A stretch of DNA of 6,489 nucleotides. Source: Candidatus Sabulitectum sp. Its GTDB lineage: Bacteria; Fermentibacterota; Fermentibacteria; Fermentibacterales; JCC-6. The stretch lies in contig JAGLQD010000271.1 in assembly GCA_023136985.1 (NCBI GenBank), forward strand, positions 1 to 6,489, read 5' to 3'. Shown piece by piece: positions 1-6,056 of this stretch. A program made the translations under genes and the position numbers. Below the pieces are notes generated by a model. It ran no database searches. It saw only the letters and a program-made list of their open reading frames with translations, and was not told the origin of the DNA. Positions within the stretch are counted from its first letter, which is position 1. Every line of letters starts with the position of its first letter.

Positions 1-539
1 TCGGTATCACCACCCATGTTGGGAACACCAAGAGCATTTCCGTACTTCCATATACCCTCAACAACGCCCCTGACAATTCCTCGTGTTGTCTCACCCTTAC
101 TGCCCTCCGGGTCGCCAAAACGAAGAAGATCCATTGAGCCTGTAACCCTTGCTCCCATACAGTAAACATCTCTGACTATGCCGCCTATACCGGTGGCAGC
201 TCCTTCAACTGGAAGAACCTGTGAAGGGTGGTTATGGCTCTCATGAGCAACCACAAGATCCCATTCAACACCGTCATGGTGGCAGAAGCTCACCACGCCG
301 GCATCCTCTCCCGGGCCAATAACAACCCCGGGCGAATCTGTGGGTAATGTTTTTAACACCGGTTTGGAGCTTTTGTAAGAACAGTGCTCACTCCACATGG
401 TATCAAACAGATGGAACTCAAGCGGAGTTGGCATTCTATCAACGTATCCTGCCAGCTTTTCAGCCTCTTCAAGAGTCATTGCAAGACCACGGGAGGAAAC
501 TTCGCTCTTCAGCTCTTCTCTGCCTGGTTTCTTTGACAT
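1..539 (-). CDS. purL: Phosphoribosylformylglycinamidine synthase subunit PurL (small type), N-terminal part, cut by window edge
   Basis: PurL converts FGAR to FGAM in the cytoplasm, using ATP and ammonia that the partner PurQ releases from glutamine; PurS bridges the complex. Reading back from the ATG at 537-539 gives 179 codons before the left edge. Visible motifs are MWSEHCSYKSSK at about residues 48-59 (conserved His52), GPGEDAG at 76-82, ESHNHPS at 100-106 (conserved His102), EGAATGIGG at 112-120 and GSMDLLRFGDPEG at 134-146, all hallmarks of the FGAM synthase AIR-synthase-like fold. Only about 47 residues precede the SEHCSYK motif, so this is the small PurL that needs separate PurS and PurQ, not the large fused enzyme; neither partner lies in this window. 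The start is supported by GGGAAGG at 544-550, 4 nt upstream. It begins 17 bp after the GAF gene and is probably the last visible gene of the operon. Identification is secure; the C-terminal three quarters are not seen. Confidence 0.97.
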   Translation of the reverse strand, partial: MSKKPGREELKSEVSSRGLAMTLEEAEKLAGYVDRMPTPLEFHLFDTMWSEHCSYKSSKPVLKTLPTDSPGVVIGPGEDAGVVSFCHHDGVEWDLVVAHESHNHPSQVLPVEGAATGIGGIVRDVYCMGARVTGSMDLLRFGDPEGSKGETTRGIVRGVVEGIWKYGNALGVPNMGGDT

Positions 540-556
540 TCTACCTTCCCATTCGT

Positions 557-1720
557 TTATATCTCGTAGTAACCTTCGAATTCCATTGTTTCCTGTGATT
601 TCAATCGATCGAGCAGATCCATAGCAGCCTGCCTGATGCCTCCCTCTACAACGATGCTTCTTATTTGAACAGAACCTACATGAGTTCCATTGTCACCTTT
701 GAGTATTGGAAGTTCTCCCCCAAGCTTTCCGGTTACAGATTTAACTCCATCTTCATCCGTTCCCGGAAGAAGAAGAATGATTGTTCCCTGTCCTGTCCTG
801 ATTCCCAGATCTATATTGCGAAGAGACGCAAAAAGATGTTTAGCGGTAACACCCATTGTCTCCCTGCTTGTGGTACTTCCCTCTGCCTCTGCTGATTCAA
901 CCTGAAGTTCAATTACCGCAAGAGAACTGCCGAATCTTTCAACTCGCTCAAGCTCATTCTCAAGAGCGGGCTCCAGTGCTATTTTTCCCATAAAGCCTGT
1001 TTCAGAATCGAGATTCGAAGATCTTCCAAATCGCTCAAGAAGTCTTACATTTTCCAGAGCCGCTGCACCAACCGCAGCAAGAGCCCGAAGAGTCTCTCTT
1101 CTCATTGAGCCCTTATCCCCGAATGCCCCTGCAGTGATAACGCCGTAGAGAACACCTTCCACCTGCATAGGAGCAGCATAATCCGGCTTAAATCCAGGAA
1201 TATCACTCATGACAATACTTCTTCTGACAAGAACACTTTCCTTATCCAGTTCGCCTCTAAACAAAAGTCTCCCGGTTTCTGCAGCAAGACCTACAAATCC
1301 GTCACCGAGGCCCAGGTTCATGTGCTCTCCCAGTATATCCGAAAGACCGGTAGACGCAGCAAGCCCAAGTCTGGCCCCTGTTCTGTCTGAAAGAAAAACT
1401 GCTGATTCCCCTGCCTTCAAAAGACTCTGACAGGCTCTGTTGATGTAGTCCACAACCTCATCACTGCTCCTGCCGGTGAATATCATTTTTACAAGATCTG
1501 GAAACAACAGGATCAGATCACTTCCCGCCTGTTGCCCTTTCTCAAATTCCTGTTCTTTCAGCCTCAGTTTTGATATCTCAGAGTTGGCTCTTCTTACAGA
1601 TCTTGTAAGAAGTGCCGCAGCTTCTGAGGCAACTTTCTCTTTCCTGTGCATCAAATTCAAGCAGATCAAGAACGCAGTCGCGGCTCCCACCAGAAGCCCG
1701 GTAATCAGTCCAACAACCAT
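557..1720 (-). CDS. Membrane-anchored GAF-domain protein with a degenerate GGDEF-like C-terminal domain
   Basis: A protein of 387 residues. Residues 2-23 form one hydrophobic N-terminal segment, followed by a charged, Ala-rich stretch (about 25-62) likely to be a coiled coil. Residues about 72-228 look like a GAF sensory domain. Residues about 236-375 resemble a GGDEF domain: an LDSETGF opening (the usual D-x-L-T-G-L region), a helix with ERVERFGSSLAVIEL, an LRNIDLGIR segment, then TGQGT-IILLLPGTDEDG where active cyclases have GGDEF-FVLLLP. The signature is TGQGT (309-313), so cyclase activity is very unlikely; a regulatory or scaffold role is inferred. No HisKA, HATPase or EAL domain is present. 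A TTG 42 bp upstream could extend the frame, but it lies inside the purB end without a ribosome site, whereas the ATG at 1718-1720 has AGGGGGAG just upstream. The gene sits 28 bp after purB and 17 bp before purL, so it is probably co-transcribed with purine synthesis. Its ligand is unknown. Confidence 0.85.
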   Translation of the reverse strand: MVVGLITGLLVGAATAFLICLNLMHRKEKVASEAAALLTRSVRRANSEISKLRLKEQEFEKGQQAGSDLILLFPDLVKMIFTGRSSDEVVDYINRACQSLLKAGESAVFLSDRTGARLGLAASTGLSDILGEHMNLGLGDGFVGLAAETGRLLFRGELDKESVLVRRSIVMSDIPGFKPDYAAPMQVEGVLYGVITAGAFGDKGSMRRETLRALAAVGAAALENVRLLERFGRSSNLDSETGFMGKIALEPALENELERVERFGSSLAVIELQVESAEAEGSTTSRETMGVTAKHLFASLRNIDLGIRTGQGTIILLLPGTDEDGVKSVTGKLGGELPILKGDNGTHVGSVQIRSIVVEGGIRQAAMDLLDRLKSQETMEFEGYYEI

Positions 1721-1722
1721 AA

Positions 1723-1730
1723 CTCCCCCT
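1723..1730 (-). promoter_or_regulatory. Ribosome binding site fixing the GAF protein start
   Basis: On the minus strand AGGGGGAG lies 2 nt before the ATG at 1720 (about 4 nt from the AGGGGG core). It favours this start over the TTG at 1762, which overlaps the end of purB and has no purine-rich leader. Confidence 0.7.
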
Positions 1731-1748
1731 TCCCGCAGCACTGGAACA

Positions 1749-3044
1749 TCAACTGAGCCCAAGTCTGCCCAGAATATATTCCTCGTTCCGCAGATGATTG
1801 TCTATGGTACAGATATTACTAAGTTCTTCTTCAGGAACAACCCCTGTAACTTCTTCCTGGGCAACAGCCGCCTCAGCAAAGGAATTGCCGCTTTCCATAG
1901 CGTCCATTGCAATCTTCTGAACAAGAGCGTACGACTCTTCTCTTGTCAATCCGTGCCTGACCATTGCAAGCATTATTGACTGTGAGAAATATCTGTCGCC
2001 GGCTCTTTCAACATTGAAGGCCACAGAACTCTCTATTATCCTCAACCCTGAAGCAAGATCTGCTGCTTTACGAAGACCATAAAGAGCTACACCACAAGCA
2101 TCGGGAAAAATAAATCTCTCGGCTGCAGAGTGGCTTATATCTCTTTCATGCCAGAGAGCAGTGTTCTCCAGACCGACCTGAAGGTAACCTCTAAGAAGTC
2201 TGGCAAGACCGCAAAGCCTTTCTCCCACTATTGGATTACGCTTGTGAGGCATGGCACTGGATCCTTTCTGACCCTTGCCGAACCGTTCCTCAACTTCGCC
2301 AACCTCGGTTCTCTGAAGGTGTCTGCATTCTGTGGCAAATCTTTCCATGGCACCGCCAATAGCCGCAAGAGCATAAAGAAACTGGGCATGTCTGTCTCTT
2401 GCCACCACCTGCGTAGGCACTTCCTCCACTCCCAGGTTCAACTTCTCACAGACAAATTCTTCAACTGAAGGATCAAGATATGCATAAGTGCCCACCGCAC
2501 CTGAAATTGTTCCAACGCAGGAAGAATCCAGACCGTCTTCAAGTCTCTTCATGCACCTCAGGTACTCCGCATAGTGCCCGGCAAATTTCAGTGCCATTGT
2601 TGTTGGTTCAGCATTCATACCATGGGTTCTCCCCATGCATACAATACCCTTTGACCTGCGAACAAGCCCAGCCAGCGCTTCCCCATAGTTCTTAAGAGCC
2701 TCTTTTATAAGAACACCGGAATCGCGGATCTGCATGGCCATACAGGTATCGAGAATATCACTGGAAGTCATACCGTAGTGAATATGACGACTTTCAAGCC
2801 CGAGAGATTCTGACACAGAAGTAAGAAACGCTATCACATCATGATGGGTAACTGCCTCGATCTCATCCACTCTTTCTTTGTTGAAAGCGGCATTGCGCTG
2901 GATCTTCTCAAGATCTTCCAGTGGAACCAGACCGGCTCTATGCCTGGCCTCCACTGCCAGGATCTCGATTTCAAGCCATCTGGAGTACCTTGCCTCCGTG
3001 GTCCATATTTCTGTCATCTCCGGTGCTGCATATCTATCGATCAT
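1749..3044 (-). CDS. purB: Adenylosuccinate lyase
   Basis: PurB catalyses two fumarate-releasing eliminations: SAICAR to AICAR in de novo purine synthesis, and adenylosuccinate to AMP. The 431-residue product matches the usual bacterial length. Family landmarks in order are RYSRWLEIE near the N-terminus (19-27), THHDV at 66-70, GMTSSDILDT at 91-100, GRTHGMNAEPTT at 138-149 (His141 is the expected general acid), and the fumarate-lyase superfamily signature GSSAMPHKRNP at 261-271, whose serine lies in the mobile catalytic loop. ERDISHSAAER at 300-310 is also typical. The frame stays open upstream to 3203, but that stretch overlaps the lipoprotein gene. The ATG at 3042-3044 gives the canonical MIDRY start and has AGGAG 5 nt upstream. 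The gene starts 13 bp after the lipoprotein stop and ends 28 bp before the GAF gene, consistent with one operon shared with purL. No missing active-site residue was noticed. Confidence 0.98.
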   Translation of the reverse strand: MIDRYAAPEMTEIWTTEARYSRWLEIEILAVEARHRAGLVPLEDLEKIQRNAAFNKERVDEIEAVTHHDVIAFLTSVSESLGLESRHIHYGMTSSDILDTCMAMQIRDSGVLIKEALKNYGEALAGLVRRSKGIVCMGRTHGMNAEPTTMALKFAGHYAEYLRCMKRLEDGLDSSCVGTISGAVGTYAYLDPSVEEFVCEKLNLGVEEVPTQVVARDRHAQFLYALAAIGGAMERFATECRHLQRTEVGEVEERFGKGQKGSSAMPHKRNPIVGERLCGLARLLRGYLQVGLENTALWHERDISHSAAERFIFPDACGVALYGLRKAADLASGLRIIESSVAFNVERAGDRYFSQSIMLAMVRHGLTREESYALVQKIAMDAMESGNSFAEAAVAQEEVTGVVPEEELSNICTIDNHLRNEEYILGRLGLS

Positions 3045-3049
3045 GATAA

Positions 3050-3054
3050 CTCCT
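3050..3054 (-). promoter_or_regulatory. purB ribosome binding site
   Basis: AGGAG on the minus strand, 5 nt before the ATG at 3044 and just after the lipoprotein stop codon (3058-3060). It rules out the longer purB frame beginning at 3203. Confidence 0.8.
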
Positions 3055-3057
3055 AAA

Positions 3058-3378
3058 CTAACGCGGCATTGCCGTGCCGGAAGTAAGCCCGGCGTAGATC
3101 CAGGCGAATAGTGATTTTTCAGGAACGTAAATTCTGTACCATTCCGCTGCTTCTCCTGTAACCATAAGACTGTCTCCTGCATGAGCAGAGCCCACCACCG
3201 CATACTGAGTTCCAGGACCCTGCCTGAGATTTACGATCCTTCCAGTGACAACAACAGGTTGAAAGGGACTGGGAAGGGGATTGGGAATTGGTTCCGGTGT
3301 GGACTCCCCGGTGGACAGTTCTGTACCGCATCCGGAAAGAATTATAAAAATTGCAAGAACAACTGTAAGTGACTTCAT
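3058..3378 (-). CDS. Small lipoprotein with a bacterial SH3 (SH3b/SH3_3) domain
   Basis: A 106-residue protein. The N-terminus is a lipoprotein signal: Lys2, a hydrophobic run, and an LSGC lipobox with Cys17 as the predicted lipidated residue, so it should be exported and membrane-tethered. A Pro-rich linker (about 27-41, PEPIPNPLPSPFQP) leads to an SH3b domain at about 42-100. The domain shows the hallmark VNLRQGPGTQYAVVG (49-63), then AGDSLMVTG (67-75), EWYRIY (79-84) and FAWIYAGL (91-98). Bacterial SH3 domains often bind peptidoglycan or cell-wall peptides; that role is inferred here and no catalytic domain is attached. The ATG at 3376-3378 was chosen because it opens the signal peptide and has GAGAGG 7 nt upstream; a frame extension of 8 codons overlaps the preceding gene. 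It starts 11 bp after the IspH fusion and ends 13 bp before purB. Confidence 0.88.
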   Translation of the reverse strand: MKSLTVVLAIFIILSGCGTELSTGESTPEPIPNPLPSPFQPVVVTGRIVNLRQGPGTQYAVVGSAHAGDSLMVTGEAAEWYRIYVPEKSLFAWIYAGLTSGTAMPR

Positions 3379-3385
3379 AAAAAAA

Positions 3386-3391
3386 CCTCTC
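3386..3391 (-). promoter_or_regulatory. Ribosome binding site of the SH3b lipoprotein, overlapping the upstream stop codon
   Basis: GAGAGG on the minus strand, 7 nt before the ATG at 3378. It overlaps the TGA stop of the IspH fusion (3390-3392, TGAGAGG), an arrangement typical of tightly packed, possibly translationally coupled genes. Confidence 0.7.
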
Positions 3392-5105
3392 AAATGCTGC
3401 ATAGCAGATATGGTATAAGGCCTGCAATTGCCAGGCTGCCGTCAGAGATAACCCTTACAGACAATTCCGACGGGAATGCTTCTTTCTCAAGACGGAGGTA
3501 TGCCAGTATGAGAAGAGCAGGAGCAATGAGAAAACCCAGAGAACACACGGGAAACTTTCCGGCAAATACAGCGCTCAACTGCACTACTCCTCCTGCAGCA
3601 GCACTTGCCAGCAGGATCTTTCTGCACCGAACGGCTCCAAGGTGCAAAGGAAGGGTGTCCATGCCAAGAAGAGCGTCTCCCTGAAGATCCACAAGGTCAA
3701 GAAAAAGAGATCTGCTAAAAAAGAGAAATGCAAGAGATGCTGGCCATATCAACAGTCTCAGGCTGAGATCAAGCCCTGCAAGGTACACCGCAGGAAGAAT
3801 ACAGACAAGAAAACTCCAGGCCAGAGTGAACATTATTTCACGGGACCCTGGTATTGTTCGAAGCAGATCAAAAAAGTTGTTCTTTCTCAGCAGAGGCAAA
3901 GCGTACAGAAAGCAGAAAAGAGTTGCCACAAAGGTCCAGAGAAGCCATGCAGTACCAAGTGAGAATGAAAGAATCACAGCGCCTATAAAGCTCAGTGATG
4001 CAATCAAAAGCATGATCCTCTGGTGTGTCTGGAAGAATTCCTGCCTTTTCTGGCTTGTGGTGGTAACCTGCCTGCACTCAAGAACCGCAGTAAAATTGGT
4101 GAATGACCACAGAAGAAAACCTGCTGCAAGCCCTGCTGTGATCCATCCTGTTCCACCAAGCGTCTCTCCCTGAGCAAGGGCGATCAGTACGGCGATCATG
4201 GGAATATGAATACCGCTGAATATCATGGTCCTGAATATTTTACGAATCCACCCGGCACCTGTTGATTCGCCCTGGATCTCCAGGAGGCGCTCACGAACTT
4301 TTCTTATACTCCATCCCGGAGTGGAAGCTCCAGCGGATAAAAGAACTCTTCTGTACTGCCCAAAAGATTCCGCATCCAGCTCAGCATGGGATTCTATTTT
4401 AAAAACCGGCAGGCCTGTCTCACCTGCAATAGATGCAAGTCTTGCGGTGTTCGCGCTGTGTCTTCCACCAACAACAACAACAGCATCAACTCTGCCTAGA
4501 AGCTCTCTCAACTCTTTCTGACGTCTGGCTGTGGAATCGCAGATAGTGTTTGCGAATTCAATGGTCTGCCATCTGCTTTTTAAGGTTGAGAGTATTTCCA
4601 GGAATTCTTTGCTGTTCTGCGTGGTCTGGGAGAGCAGAAACGGTTTCTTCAAGTCAGGAAGAGCGAGTACATCATCAACGGTTGAAACCACTCTACCGGA
4701 AGAACCCGCAGAAGAGAGAATGGCTTTTACTTCATGATGGCCAGAGTCGCCAAAGATTATCACATCGTATCCCAGCTTTGACATTTTTGTTGCAATAGCA
4801 AGAGCTCTTCCAACCCGGGGGCATGTAAGATCTTTCAGATGAAGAGGAAGTTTTCTAAGACGCTTTCTTTCTTCCACTGTAACCCCGTGGGTTCGCAGAA
4901 ACAAAGTGCCTCCACTCAGATCCCATGGCTCAGGAGACGTTCCCACGCCTCTGTCTTTCAGTGCTTCTATTACCTGAGGATTGTGTACAAGCGGACCGTA
5001 AACACGAAAGGGGCCTTCACCCCTCTTTATCTCTGTTACAACGCTGTCAACCGCTCGACGGACTCCCCAGCAGAAACCTGCAGTCTTTGCAACTATTACA
5101 CTCAT
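3390..5105 (-). CDS. ispH: Fusion protein: 4-hydroxy-3-methylbut-2-enyl diphosphate reductase (IspH/LytB) plus UbiA-like membrane prenyltransferase domain
   Basis: One uninterrupted 571-residue frame. Residues 1-about 280 are a complete IspH, the [4Fe-4S] enzyme that reduces HMBPP to IPP and DMAPP in the last MEP-pathway step. The three cluster cysteines are present (Cys12 in GFCWGV, Cys95 in LTCPRVGRA, Cys189 in NTICDSTARRQ). Also present are His41 (LVHNPQ), His73 (RTHGV), His123 and Glu125 (SGHHEV), the TTQ at 161-163, Ser217/Asn219 (RHSANTARL) and Ser261 (AGASTP). Residues about 288-571 are polytopic, with roughly eight hydrophobic segments. They carry the second UbiA-superfamily Asp motif, DLVDLQGDALLGMDTLPLHLG (470-490, written here in part as D470, D473, D477, TLP, LG). 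The first NDxxDxxxD motif is not recognisable: the expected loop after the second membrane segment reads FTNFTAVLECRQ (335-346). Known IspH proteins are about 280-320 residues and soluble, so the fusion is unusual. The ATG at 5103-5105 aligns Cys12 with E. coli IspH numbering; a TTG at 5118-5120 is an alternative. Neither has a clear ribosome site. The product and acceptor of the second domain are unknown. Confidence 0.93.
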   Translation of the reverse strand: MSVIVAKTAGFCWGVRRAVDSVVTEIKRGEGPFRVYGPLVHNPQVIEALKDRGVGTSPEPWDLSGGTLFLRTHGVTVEERKRLRKLPLHLKDLTCPRVGRALAIATKMSKLGYDVIIFGDSGHHEVKAILSSAGSSGRVVSTVDDVLALPDLKKPFLLSQTTQNSKEFLEILSTLKSRWQTIEFANTICDSTARRQKELRELLGRVDAVVVVGGRHSANTARLASIAGETGLPVFKIESHAELDAESFGQYRRVLLSAGASTPGWSIRKVRERLLEIQGESTGAGWIRKIFRTMIFSGIHIPMIAVLIALAQGETLGGTGWITAGLAAGFLLWSFTNFTAVLECRQVTTTSQKRQEFFQTHQRIMLLIASLSFIGAVILSFSLGTAWLLWTFVATLFCFLYALPLLRKNNFFDLLRTIPGSREIMFTLAWSFLVCILPAVYLAGLDLSLRLLIWPASLAFLFFSRSLFLDLVDLQGDALLGMDTLPLHLGAVRCRKILLASAAAGGVVQLSAVFAGKFPVCSLGFLIAPALLILAYLRLEKEAFPSELSVRVISDGSLAIAGLIPYLLCSI

Positions 5106-5149
5106 AGGGCAAAGATACAAAAAACCCGTCTGTTGCCGTTAGCGATTTA
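5106..5149 (-). other. Short intergenic gap upstream of the IspH fusion
   Basis: Forty-four bases separate copy A of the Trp-rich family from the ispH fusion. The minus strand has a GGG followed by six T residues about 16-24 bases before the ATG, but no stem precedes it, so it is not a convincing terminator. TATCTT lies about 8 bases before the ATG and could be a -10-like element, without a recognisable -35 at normal spacing. No Shine-Dalgarno sequence is visible. Confidence 0.35.
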
Positions 5150-5755
5150 TTAAAATGCAGCCTTGAGCGAGCCCCATGTTGTACCACTGAGAGCCCAGTA
5201 CCAAGCAACTGCAGTAAAATAATCGCCAATCCATGGTTCCCAGATTGTGAAATCATCACTGCGAAAACTGTGACCCCAAGGGAACTCATCGCTAATACTC
5301 GCAGGCCACCCGCCGGCACTCATCTCGGTGTTGGCAAGTACCCAGAAGTTTGCCTCTGTTTCGACAGTTGCTGAGTATGTTGCATAAACAGGTGCATAAT
5401 GCACTGCTGTTATAAGTGTCTGATTCAGTTGGGTAACAGGAGCCATAGCATCGCCGTTCCAGATCTCGATGTAAACATCGGAGGTATCCCACGGGTAGCT
5501 TGCGTGGTGGTAGAACCAGAACTCTGATACATCCACTAGCATTCCACCCATGCCGGGGATGAAATCCTCTGTGTTAAACCATACACCTCTGTACTTGCCT
5601 TCCCATGTAAGCCAGTATGGCGTACCATCGTCATACCTGAACCAGTCAGTATCTGTTCTCTGCACAGGATCCAGATCAACCGATATCTGCCCTGCGAAAG
5701 CAGCCTGTGCAAGCACAACAAAAATTAGTACGAACATTTTCATATTCATAATCAT
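5150..5755 (-). CDS. Secreted tryptophan-rich protein of unknown function (copy A of a tandem family)
   Basis: A 201-residue protein I do not recognise. Residues 1-21 form a signal peptide (Lys6, then a hydrophobic run ending AQAAFA) with predicted SPase I cleavage before Gly22; there is no lipobox cysteine. The mature part is strikingly aromatic: 15 tryptophans in the precursor, in motifs such as DDGTPYWLTWEG (42-53), YRGVWF (55-60), FWFYHH (79-84), YIEIWNGD (95-102), VHYAPVYATYS (118-128), IWEPW (171-175) and the tail TTWGSLKAAF (192-201). The pattern suggests an all-beta, possibly carbohydrate- or surface-binding fold, which is inference. It is clearly paralogous to the partial copy C at 6057-6489 and the remnant B at 5838-5977. 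Several starts are possible (GTG 5764, TTG 5761, ATGs 5755, 5749, 5743, 5737). The ATG at 5755 was chosen because GAGG ends 8 nt upstream. It ends 44 bp before the ispH fusion. Confidence 0.8.
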   Translation of the reverse strand: MIMNMKMFVLIFVVLAQAAFAGQISVDLDPVQRTDTDWFRYDDGTPYWLTWEGKYRGVWFNTEDFIPGMGGMLVDVSEFWFYHHASYPWDTSDVYIEIWNGDAMAPVTQLNQTLITAVHYAPVYATYSATVETEANFWVLANTEMSAGGWPASISDEFPWGHSFRSDDFTIWEPWIGDYFTAVAWYWALSGTTWGSLKAAF

Positions 5756-5763
5756 AATCAACA

Positions 5764-5767
5764 CCTC
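5764..5767 (-). promoter_or_regulatory. Ribosome binding site of copy A
   Basis: GAGG (within TGAGGTG) on the minus strand, 8 nt before the ATG at 5755. It is the only purine-rich site near the cluster of possible starts and argues against the GTG at 5764, which it overlaps. Confidence 0.55.
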
Positions 5768-5801
5768 ATTTCAGCATAACACATACACAATATGTCTTCA
5801 T

Positions 5802-5820
5802 TCAAGTGTCAGTGACTTGA
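5802..5820. repeat. Short inverted repeat upstream of copy A
   Basis: Perfect 6-bp arms (TCAAGT / ACTTGA) around a 7-nt centre, about 47 bp upstream of the copy A start and between it and remnant B. It could be an operator-like dyad; its short arms and single occurrence make chance quite possible. Confidence 0.25.
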
Positions 5821-5837
5821 CCATACTGTATCAGCTA

Positions 5838-5977
5838 CTAAAATGCAACCTTGGGTGAAGTCCATGTTGTGCAATTAAGGCCTCAGGATCAACTTCGACA
5901 GCTGCGAAGTAGTTACTGAGGCCGGTTGGTGGAGTCCAAGGTTCCCAGATAATGAAATCGTCACTGTGGAAACTGTC
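5838..5977 (-). pseudogene. Remnant of a third Trp-rich paralogue (copy B): C-terminal fragment with a frameshift
   Basis: On the minus strand this stretch reads DSFHSDDFIIWEPW, then TPPTGLSNYFAAVEVDP, matching the C-terminal part of copy C (SDDLIIWEPW, PPTGISNYFMAVEVDP) and, less closely, copy A. Aligned base by base with copy C, it lacks one base between about 5871 and 5883. The frame then shifts; the expected family ending (CTTWTSPKVAF and a TAG stop at 5838-5840) resumes in another frame. The N-terminal two thirds, including signal peptide and start codon, are absent: recognisable homology stops near 5977, just before the terminator at 5996-6030. No start codon or ribosome site serves it, so it should not be expressed as a family member. 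The shared PPTG insertion makes it closer to copy C than to copy A. Confidence 0.8.
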
Positions 5978-5995
5978 ATGTATTGTGAAGTAGTG

Positions 5996-6030
5996 AAAAG
6001 AAGGCCGACCCCCCGAAGGGAGCCGGCCTT
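5996..6030 (-). terminator. Rho-independent terminator after copy C
   Basis: The minus-strand RNA folds into a 13-bp stem (positions 6001-6030) closed by a C(UUCG)G tetraloop, followed by CUUUUC. Two of the pairs are G-U wobbles in the minus-strand transcript but would be A-C mismatches in a plus-strand transcript, so the hairpin is built for minus-strand transcription. It lies 26 bp after the stop codon of copy C and separates that gene from remnant B, copy A and the operon beyond. Confidence 0.9.
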
Positions 6031-6056
6031 AACAATTAACTGTACTTGGTCAGTAA

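Noticed and set aside
1721..1762. TTG start extending the GAF protein by 14 residues
   Set aside because: It overlaps purB by 14 bp, lacks a ribosome site, and the ATG at 1720 is directly preceded by AGGGGGAG and opens the membrane segment.
1476..1979. Plus-strand open frame of 167 codons across the purB/GAF junction
   Set aside because: It is antisense to two well-supported genes, has no recognisable domain or signal, and a low-complexity Ser/Thr/Pro composition typical of reverse-strand shadows.
3045..3203. N-terminal extension of purB by 53 codons
   Set aside because: It overlaps the lipoprotein gene in another frame, looks unlike PurB, and the ATG at 3044 has a good AGGAG site and gives the standard N-terminus and length.
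5106..5140. Terminator between copy A and the IspH fusion
   Set aside because: A run of six T residues follows GGG, but no complementary stem precedes it.
4839..5153. Plus-strand open frame antisense to the IspH N-terminus
   Set aside because: It lies opposite conserved IspH sequence and shows no protein family features.
6001..6030. GC-rich palindrome as an attachment site or mobile-element end
   Set aside because: The UUCG loop, the G-U wobbles valid only for the minus-strand RNA, the following U-tract and the position just after a stop codon all fit a terminator; no integrase or transposase is nearby.
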